From: Rhodamnia argentea | Lineage: Eukaryota > Streptophyta > Magnoliopsida > Myrtales > Myrtaceae | Length of the DNA: 64,000 nt | Assembly (NCBI RefSeq): GCF_020921035.1 | Contig: NC_063158.1 | Location: 1,966,001-2,030,000, forward strand | Direction of reading: 5' to 3' | Shown: in pieces, positions 56,201 to 64,000 of the stretch | How positions within the stretch are numbered: position 1 is the first letter of the stretch | Layout: every line of letters starts with the position of its first letter | Made by a program: the position numbers and the translations under genes | Notes under the pieces: model-generated | What the model was told of the DNA's origin: nothing | The model's database searches: none | The model's input: only the letters and a program-made list of their open reading frames with translations

Positions 56201-59200
56201 CTTTGGCGTCCAGATTTATTTCTATTAATTTGTATTATTGCTATCTAGCCTTTCAAAAGATCCCCATCAGACTCAACACTGGAGCGGTTGTCTGGCTTAC
56301 TTGGATCTTTTTCAATCCTTCCGCAAAAGGAGGAAGCAAAAGGTACGCCAAGGTGATGGCTGTGCTTCTGCTTAGAGGTTTATGTTATGTTTTACAGGTG
56401 GCTTTTTTTCGTTGAACACGCATATCACATGTGAGGCAGTGCTTTAGCAAAAAGAAATGTGAGGCAGTGTTGCCTTGCATGATATTCTTCCGTGAGCAGT
56501 GTTGAGCTGTCCTGAGAGATAAGTAATGCCGGGATCCATGCTTTCTTGGACTCTAATCTGTCTTTTTTGGCATAGATTGGTGAAGTACCATAGTCATCAA
56601 TGTTTTGGACCTTTCGGGTTTTTTACTTCTTGTTTCACCATTTGAATGGATTGTTCATCATAACATTTGTTTTCTTCTTAAAGGGTACTGACAAAAAGGA
56701 TATACTAGAACTCATGTAGAGGTCACAAGCTTTGTCTGGATAAGTAGTTGGAGCATTCTTCTGACAATGCTGAAATTGACTTCCATTTGCTTACTTGGTT
56801 TCCTAGTTGTTCTTAGCTATGATAATATTCTCGTGCAGGGAACTTAAGGAGGCAAAGCAGTGGTGTGGACATTGGGTCAAGGTAATCTTAAGCAGTTATC
56901 TTTGTTGGTATTAGGAAATATATAGATTGCATTTGCTTTCTTGTTCTACTGTGATATTATTTTCACATCTACGTATATAAGCATGCTTGGGAATTCCAGG
57001 GGACCAGAAGGTCCTTGCAATCCACCGAAGCTTCGTAGAAATGCCTCAGCCTCGGCTAATATCAGTAACCTTGCGACGCAATGTGCTCCTTCTAATCCAG
57101 GTTTCTTCGCTGCGCTTTTGTTATTAAAGTGGTAAATTGTTGGGTAATCACCTAATCAGACTCAAGTCTTTAACTCCAAATAACTTCATGGTGTCGTAGT
57201 TATTTATTTTGTTTTATAATGTTGGCTGTGGGTGGGCCCAGAAGGAATTCTTGATTTTCTTTTCCTAAAGAGCACTATGTATAGATATAAACGATTCTTG
57301 GAGTTTTGGCACTATCTCCGTCATAGAGCTCGCTTCTACATAAGCAAACTGTGGTTTTTGCATGCAAAATTTACGCTAAGCTATGCCTTCTCTTGCATCT
57401 AATCTTCGGTTGGATGCAAAAAGATGGCATTTCTATCTTGATTATCCTAGGCTTCAGCTGATTAATTTTCTTAAATTTCTCTTGTACAGTTTCTCTAGTA
57501 ATGGTAGAGTGACTGATATGCCATAGTCTAGTCTTTAAAATTTTGTTCTTTACGCGGTTGCTAATTGGTTCTACATTGCTGGCTAAGATTTTGATCATTT
57601 TCTGTTTAGATTCTTTTGGTAGAACTCAAGATTTCAAAATCTTCTAGTGATTTCATGGGGGACACATTGATGATTGGTTTCTATAGAAAAACCTAGGATA
57701 ATGATGAATTTTATCACATTCATAGGTGATAGTCGTTTCATAGGGTCCTTCATACTTATTTAGACAGTTCTTCCTTCGTCCATGAAAGTCTTGTTTCTTA
57801 TTTGGCTTCTCATGTTATTCCCCCCTTTTAGCTCCTCTCAAGCGCACAAGCAGCTTGTCTTTTGACGAAAAGCTTCTTATTCAATCTCTTTACAAGGTAG
57901 TTTTTCTCTTTGGATCAATCTGTCATTTGCATTTACTCCAGGATCCTGGGGAGCCATTACAGTATTGCAGTAACATCGTACGAAGTCAGGAGCTAATTTT
58001 TTATTTTTCTTCTTTTTATTATCTAATGCCATAGATGGTTCTTGCAGGTATTGGCATTTGTATCCAAATCCAGCCCCGTAGTGCTGTATCTCAGGGATAT
58101 TGAGAAGCTTTTATCTAGATCACAGAGGATATACAACTTTTTCCAAAAAATGCTGAAGAAGCTGTCTGGATCAGTCCTCATCCTTGGCTCACGTATTCTG
58201 GATCCAGATAATGACTATGCCGAGGTAGAAGATAGGCTTGCTGCTCTTTTCCCCTACAACATCGAGATTAGGCCTCCAGAAGACGAAAACCATCTTGTCA
58301 GTTGGAAGTCTCAGTTGGAGGATGATATGAAGATGATTCAAATTCAGGACAATCGAATTCACATTATGGAAGTCCTTTCAGCGAATGACCTAGATTGCGA
58401 TGACCTGGAATCAATTCACGTGGCTGATACAATGGTTCTGAGTAATTATATAGAAGAGATTGTCATGTCTGCTATATCTTATCATTTGATGAATAATAAG
58501 GATCCAGAGTACAGGAATGGGAAGCTTCTCATATCATCAGAGAGGCAAGATTAATATTCAATGTTGCTATTTTAGAATGTATTTTTCAACCATTTCCTTT
58601 TCCTCGGTGTGCTAAAGAGTCATTAGTTTGACTTGAGACAGTTTGTCCCACGGACTGAGCATATTCCAAGAAGGCAAATCCAATGGAAAAGATATGTTGA
58701 AGTTGGAAACTCATGCTAAAAAGTCTAAGGTTTGCTTGTCTTTGCGCATAAGCTTTCACTGGATCATCGATGTCATCAAGCAGAGTACTAACTTTGCGTG
58801 TTTCTTGTACTCATATGACTCAAATAGAAAGCCAAAGCAGAAGGTGACACCACTGTGAAGCCAGAACCAAAAGCCGAAGTCCCTCCTCCTGAGAAGCAAA
58901 GTGGAACTGAGATGAAAGGTGGAACTAGAGAATCAGCAACAGCCTCAAAGACAGGTGGTGATAGTGCAGTGACACCATCAAAACCTCCAGTAAGTTTTTG
59001 TTGTCATTTAACTCATGTTTATGTCATAATTTTCGCAAAATCCATGCGTGTAACCTTACAAAGCAGTTCCAAAAAAAAAAGAAACTTACAATAACAATCC
59101 CTTGCGCTGTAATAGAAAAGAGGAGGAATTTTCTTTCAGTTGCATTTGAAAATGGAAAGCTTCTTTCTTGCTATTGCTTATGATTCCGTGGTCCTTTATT

Positions 59201-61857
59201 CGACGTAAAACCATTTCCGTCTCCCTGCTATTTTATTCTCTTTTTACCTTAAAAACTCTCCATCTGACTTATACGGAAGCGGATTTCAAGATATTGCACG
59301 CAACATAAGCATTGTCTTTCTTTGTAGACCTGGGCTTTCCGAAGCAGAGCAAATAGTAGACAATACGTTAACATCAGTGCGACTGGGTCCCTTGCTTTTC
59401 TAGCTGACATCTTCCCTTTACTATTTCTAAAACTTCAATCATGGGTCATCTCTTCTCTGTTCCTATGCAAATTCATCCTTTCCTTTCCCATAGGAAGAAA
59501 GTCCGTTCCCCTGCTCTTCTTGATGCCTCTTCGAATGAGTTTGAAACTGCTTCTTTTTGGGGGTTCAAAATGGAAGTGAAGACTTCATGCTTTAACCGTG
59601 AAGACCTCTTTGTGACCTCCATATAGGAGCAATAACTATCAATTTCTTAAGATAAGACAAGATAAGATAGAAAGGATTGCAGGAAGGCTGAGAGGCAAGT
59701 GTAGCTTAGTTTTGATTGACCTCCTCCTCTTTCTGTTGGGAGTAGGGATGCACTTGGTTTATAAAGCCTTAAGAAATCCATCTTTGGGGAACCTATCATT
59801 TTCCTTCAAAGACCATTATGACTTAATAAAAAAAACTATGTTTTTCGGGCTTTCAATAAGATTCATCATTGGAAGAAAGTGACTGTCTTTCTCGAGAGCA
59901 AGATCTACAGAAGCAGCACACGCAGTATTCTGGAATGCCAAGGACTCTCGTTCTTGAAAGATTGTGTTTGGATGGAAGCTGTGCTTGCTCATCGTTTTTT
60001 GTTGTAGGAAGTACCTCCTGACAATGAATTCGAGAAGCGTATAAGGCCAGAGGTTATTCCAGCGAATGAGATCGGTGTCACATTTGCTGATATAGGGGCT
60101 TTGGATGAGATCAAAGAATCCCTTCAAGAGCTAGTGATGCTTCCGCTTCGGAGACCAGACTTATTTCATGGCGGCCTTCTGAAACCGTGCAGAGGAATAT
60201 TGCTTTTTGGACCTCCTGGTACTGGGAAAACAATGTTAGCCAAGGCTATTGCGAAAGAGGCAGGAGCTAGCTTCATCAACGTATCTATGTCGACCATAAC
60301 GTCTAAATGGTTCGGGGAGGATGAAAAGAACGTTAGAGCTCTATTCACTCTAGCTGCCAAAGTGTCCCCAACTATAATTTTCGTAGATGAAGTGGATAGC
60401 ATGCTAGGGCAGAGGACCCGAGTGGGGGAGCATGAGGCAATGAGGAAGATAAAGAATGAGTTCATGACTCATTGGGATGGCCTATTGACAAAACAAGGCG
60501 AACGCATACTCGTGCTTGCTGCGACCAACAGGCCGTTTGACCTCGATGAAGCAATTATCAGACGTTTTGAGCGAAGGTACTCTTGCTTTTATACTTGTAA
60601 AAAAGTCGAGTATTTTCAGCTCAAGCAGCAATGATACGTGATAAACTTTTAGTGATGATTGCTCCTATGCTCAGGATCATGGTCGGGCTTCCAACCATGG
60701 AGAACAGGGAAATGATACTTAGAACACTTCTAGCAAAAGAGAGGGTCGAAGGAGGACTAGATTTCAAGGAGCTTGCGACCCTGACTGAAGGATACAGTGG
60801 AAGTGATCTTAAGGTCGTGTCTTGCATTGCATTTTCGTTGTAGGATTTGTTGTGGATTAGATGTTGCTGACTCAAGATTGTTTTGTTGCAGAACTTTTGC
60901 ACAACAGCTGCTTACCAGCCAGTTAGGGAGTTAATTCAGCAAGAAAGAGTAAAGGGGCTGGTAAGCGCATTGTCAGTGCTACTGAATTAATGTAAAACGG
61001 AAAGGTGAACCTGCGACAACTCCATGTAGATGATTGTTTAATGTAAGTATTGACTGGGTCTTACTCTATCTTAGCAGGAGAAAAAGGGGAGAGCTACAGG
61101 GGGGACGAGTGAAGAAGGTAATCAGGACACAAAAGGAGGAAGTAAAGAGGAAATAACTATGACTGTTAGGCCTTTGAACATGGAAGACTTCAGGCAAGCC
61201 AAAAGCCAGGTAACCACTCTCTCTTCCCCTCTCTAAAATGAAGAGTAATTGATGCCCACCAAGGCATTTCAACCTGTTGATATCGTCCTCCTTTTTTTCT
61301 TTTTCAACCACAAACGCTGGAAATGTGGCTTGGCCAACCTGTACATGCCATTCCTTGTGTTTTTATTTGCAGAAATTTACTTGGTAGTCCATCCTTGATT
61401 TGAGATATTGATAAGGTGAATACCCAGTATATTCAATGCTAGGCATAATGAGTATAAGGACCTCCAAAAGTTCTCTTTTCTCCCTATGAACTTTAAGGTG
61501 TATGAAGTTTCATATTTGGTTCGTAGAGCTATTCACTCGATCGCAGACATTTTTGGAATACCTCTAACGGAGGGATAAATAGTCAATTTTGAAAGAACTT
61601 ATTGTCAACCTCTTTTAGATATGAATCTATCTGATTCAATTCTTCGTCGTGACATGACTGATCCTCATTGATTTGTTTTGCATACTTATTTCCTGGAGGA
61701 GTAAACTGAAATTGCCGTTCTCCTATTGCTTTATGTCACGCAGGTTGCATCCAGCTTCGCAGCTGAGGGATCAATCATGAGCGAGTTGAGACAGTGGAAC
61801 GAGTTGTACGGGGATGGCGGTTCGAGGAAGAAGCAACAGCTAACGTACTTCCTCTGA
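53204..61857 (+). CDS. Membrane-anchored AAA ATPase (plant MSP1/ATAD1-related family), 845 aa
   Basis: Sixteen exons: 53204-53421, 55604-55725, 55822-55910, 55987-56022, 56249-56342, 56839-56881, 57000-57100, 57832-57896, 58048-58544, 58642-58729, 58828-58989, 60008-60576, 60675-60813, 60892-60960, 61078-61209 and 61744-61857. Phases close to 846 codons. Residues 6-25 are a Gly/Val-rich hydrophobic anchor with GxGxG spacing. Residues about 105-330 form a degenerate AAA-like half (LLSGPAEPYQQMLAKALA; VVLYLRDIEKLL). A charged low-complexity linker follows. The active AAA domain (from about 506) has Walker A GPPGTGKT (573-580), Walker B IIFVDE (D632, E633), NRPFDLDEAIIRRFERR and a C-terminal VASSFAAEGS...LTYFL tail. 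This is the plant family around Arabidopsis At1g50140/At3g19740. Membrane protein extraction, as in MSP1/ATAD1, is inference by homology. The intron at 58545-58641 starts with GC. Confidence 0.92.
54310..54850 (-). pseudogene. LINE reverse-transcriptase zinc-binding (zf-RVT) fragment in intron 1 of the AAA ATPase gene
   Basis: On the minus strand about 54,322-54,560 reads as C-x-L-C-G-A-x-x-E-S-x-x-H-L-x-x-x-C followed by EEIWRKS, the zf-RVT pattern at the 3' end of plant LINE ORF2. Upstream (54,560-54,850) a WLAILNKL-like remnant is out of frame. It is a truncated, dead non-LTR insertion, antisense to the host gene. Confidence 0.72.
54940..55012. repeat. Trinucleotide microsatellites (ATC/GTC/ATT)
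   Basis: In intron 1 of the AAA ATPase gene, runs of 'atc', 'att', 'gtc' and again 'att' triplets follow one another. Non-coding. Confidence 0.9.
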
Positions 61858-62580
61858 GGCCAAGGGTATATTGCATAGTAGAGTTACTTGTCCTATGACA
61901 AGTTTTCTGATGATCTGATTGCAATTTGTAAACCTGGGACAAGGTGAAGAGTCAATAAGGTGAGGAAGTAAGAGGGCGGCGAAGAACCACTCGAGAGAGG
62001 AAATGCGGGAATCTCAGTGAACTATCAGGCGATGCAGTATGAGTAGTAGTAGTATTATGTGTCGGATTACAGTTAGGTAGCGCTTTGCGGGACTAGAACT
62101 GGTGCAAGATGAAAGTTGTATAATAACGTAAGAATTCGCTTGGCTTCGGCGACGAACAATGTATGCTTGTACTGCTGCTGATTCGCATGCTTATTGTACT
62201 ACTTTGCATGGGAGATAAAGATATTTGCCTCTGATGGGACCTTATCGGCTGGAGAACAGGATTTGATCACTCGTTCGGCTACTTAATTTTGAGAGATCGG
62301 CGCGGATGATGCAACAGTTACATCTCTAGTCGATCCCACAAATTTGTACATAAGATGTCATTCACGCTGAACCGTCTTACGTTGACGGTGGCGCATCGCC
62401 TCCATGGGTGCTAGACGCTGCGAGATAACACCCGAAGTCCCGGTCAGACAAAAATGAGTTGGCAAGAATTGAGGGCAGGTGTTGGTTCTTTTCCCACTTA
62501 CCTAGTCAAAAGTAAATAACTCGCTAGGACAACCAAGCAGTTTCTTGATTGTTAAGAGACAGTTTCTTAATTGGTAAGAG
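61858..62580 (+). other. 3'UTR and downstream flank of the AAA ATPase gene
   Basis: The 3'UTR probably reaches about 62,220. At 62,540-62,580 the phrase 'cagtttcttgattgttaagaga' is repeated in near-identical form. No gene. Confidence 0.5.
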
Positions 62581-63360
62581 GATGTATGACAATCATTATA
62601 CTTCTCTATTTTTATTTTAAATTTATTTCTAAAATAGATTTGGTAGAGAAATTAATTTAGTAACGTAATTCTATTTTTCTATTTTTGAAACAAAAATTTA
62701 TTCCAAAAATAAATTTAAAAAAGAAATCAGAAATAAATTTTTTTTAACTTTTTAAAAAAATAGAAATAAAAAATAATAACTCCTCACTTTTTTTCAAGTC
62801 CCTGCAGCCCACCACCACCCTCCACTGCCCGCCATCACCAACCACTATCTACAGCTGACCTTCGCCGCCACCAACTACCGCCCATTGCCGACTTTTACCG
62901 TCGCCAACCACTATCCTCGGTCGCCCACCACTCGTCGTCGCCCCCTGCCTCACTACCATCCACCGCCACCCCCAACCGTAGTCGCCGACCAACGCCACCC
63001 ACCGGCTGTCTTCGCCGACCACCGCCTATCGCCAACCACAGCCCACCGCCAACCTCTGCCGCCCATCACCACCATCCATCAGTAGCTACAACCATCGCCG
63101 GCCGCCACCGCTCGCTACCGCCAACCATCGCAACCATCACCGCCGATGAAATAATAAATAATTTTTTAAAATATTAAATAATAATATCTAGAAATAGAAA
63201 ATCTCAACCGTTATCAAATGAACTTCTATTTTAGAATCAGAAATTTTATGTCATTATCAAACACAATTTCTTTTCTCAAAAACTCATTCAAAAATAAAAA
63301 TATATATATTTCTAATTAAAAATAAATTTCTGAAACAAAATAATTATCATGCACCCTAAC
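62580..63360. repeat. Fold-back element with CCACC/CCGCC-rich core
   Basis: AT-rich arms whose outer ends, 'ggatgtatgacaatcatta' on the left and 'ataattatcatgcaccc' on the right, are imperfect complements. The inner segments 'aaatttatttctaaaatag' and 'ctattttagaatcagaaatt' face each other too. The centre (about 62,800-63,150) is a degenerate array of 'ccaccacc', 'ccgccatcacc' and 'gccaacca' units. An open frame across it (62,885-63,085) is Pro/His-rich only because of that array. No transposase. Confidence 0.55.
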
Positions 63361-64000
63361 TTCTTTAAAAGCTGCCACTAGTCTTTAAGAGCTCTGTTCT
63401 ACCTGGACTATGAGAATGTCGCTCTTTCGGCAACTCCTTTTCAAGTCGGTCAAAGTCGACCGCTCTCAACCAGCCCCTTCCATGGACAAAAATGGCACAG
63501 CACGAAGCTGTCATCCAACAATACATCGTCTCCGTCAACTTTCCATTCAGGATGAGGACTCGACTTCCCTATTAAATACCGAGAACCGACGCAGACGGGG
63601 ACATCAGATTATAATCTTCTTAACATTGTCCACCGCATGTAGCGGCAATTTAAGAACAAATCCTACTCGAGTATCATGCGAAATTACAGAGTAGCCAGCA
63701 AAGTTCTCCGCCGACATCATTACCATGACTGGCAACCTCAGCAGGAATATACATAACACTCTTTAACATGTGCTAAGCCAAACTAATCACTATTTCTCCA
63801 GATAAGTAAGTTCAACCAATGTACAATGCATTTGACCATATGAACCTAAACCCTTGTAAACACATAAGCAGCCCCATAACCTAGTGCAAATAGTGTCGAT
63901 TCAAGTGAACCCAAGGACTCGGAGAAAACAAAACATGAAGACTGGGTCCTAGACAAATAATACAGAATTCACAGAGCATGGACAGAACACCAATGCTACC
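63361..64000. other. Terminal region without a recognised gene
   Basis: The open frame at about 63,410-63,694 has no recognisable domain. The last 300 bases could be the 3'UTR of a gene lying beyond the window on the minus strand, which I cannot show. Confidence 0.3.

Noticed and set aside
58545..58555. Stop codon in the AAA ATPase exon as evidence for a pseudogene
   Set aside because: A GC-AG splice at 58544/58642 removes it and restores the conserved sequence and phase.
62885..63085. Pro/His-rich ORF as a cell-wall protein gene
   Set aside because: No signal peptide or splice context; it arises from the CCACC array inside a fold-back element.

Overview
The window is nuclear DNA of a flowering plant. 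It carries six intron-bearing plant genes, GT-AG introns with purely plant-type families, plant Copia and caulimovirid relics, and long AT-rich intergenic tracts full of fold-back elements. Several of these elements have a GC-rich core of repeated 'cgaggg' words, a style I associate with Myrtaceae (Eucalyptus and relatives). That taxon is an inference from repeat style only.

Layout. 1-3,199 (+): 3' part of a chloroplast GDT1/UPF0016 manganese/calcium transporter gene (PAM71/CMT1 type), cut by the window start. 3,200-8,290: gene-poor, fold-back repeats. 8,290-12,950 (+): a 644-residue protein with eleven 24-residue Cys/His repeats (annotated in plants as 'WRKY19-like' or 'loricrin-like' zinc finger) behind a long 5'UTR intron and a short upstream ORF. 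13,500-14,480: half and whole fold-back elements. 14,973-18,824 (-): six-exon ALMT anion channel, vacuolar ALMT4/5/6/9-like clade. 19,600-25,450: solo LTR followed by a degenerate Tnt1/Tork-like Copia element on the minus strand, itself interrupted by a Mutator-like MITE. 27,970-36,420: more fold-back elements and a decayed endogenous caulimovirid, plus strand. 38,886-44,445 (+): HAK/KUP potassium transporter, nine coding exons. 47,134-50,160 (+): plastid-targeted CPBP (CAAX-protease-like) membrane protease, four exons. 51,585-52,196: another Mutator-like MITE. 53,204-61,857 (+): 16-exon AAA ATPase with an N-terminal membrane anchor, with a LINE fragment in intron 1. 61,858-64,000: 3' flank and a fold-back element with a CCACC-rich core.

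The five genes that lie whole in the window were rebuilt from splice signals and frame continuity; in each, all exon phases close to a complete reading frame (644, 539, 780, 350 and 845 residues). Two of the introns use GC-AG splice sites. The genes do not form an operon or an obvious cluster. Three encode transporters or channels (Mn/Ca, malate/anion, K+) and two encode organelle membrane proteins, but I see no shared pathway beyond that. I found no convincing new biological system. The most notable points are the potassium transporter that has lost the GDG signature, the family of fold-back elements with 9-bp target duplications (one nested inside the Copia element), the endogenous pararetrovirus with its primer site, and a stop-free 81-nt intron in the ALMT gene.
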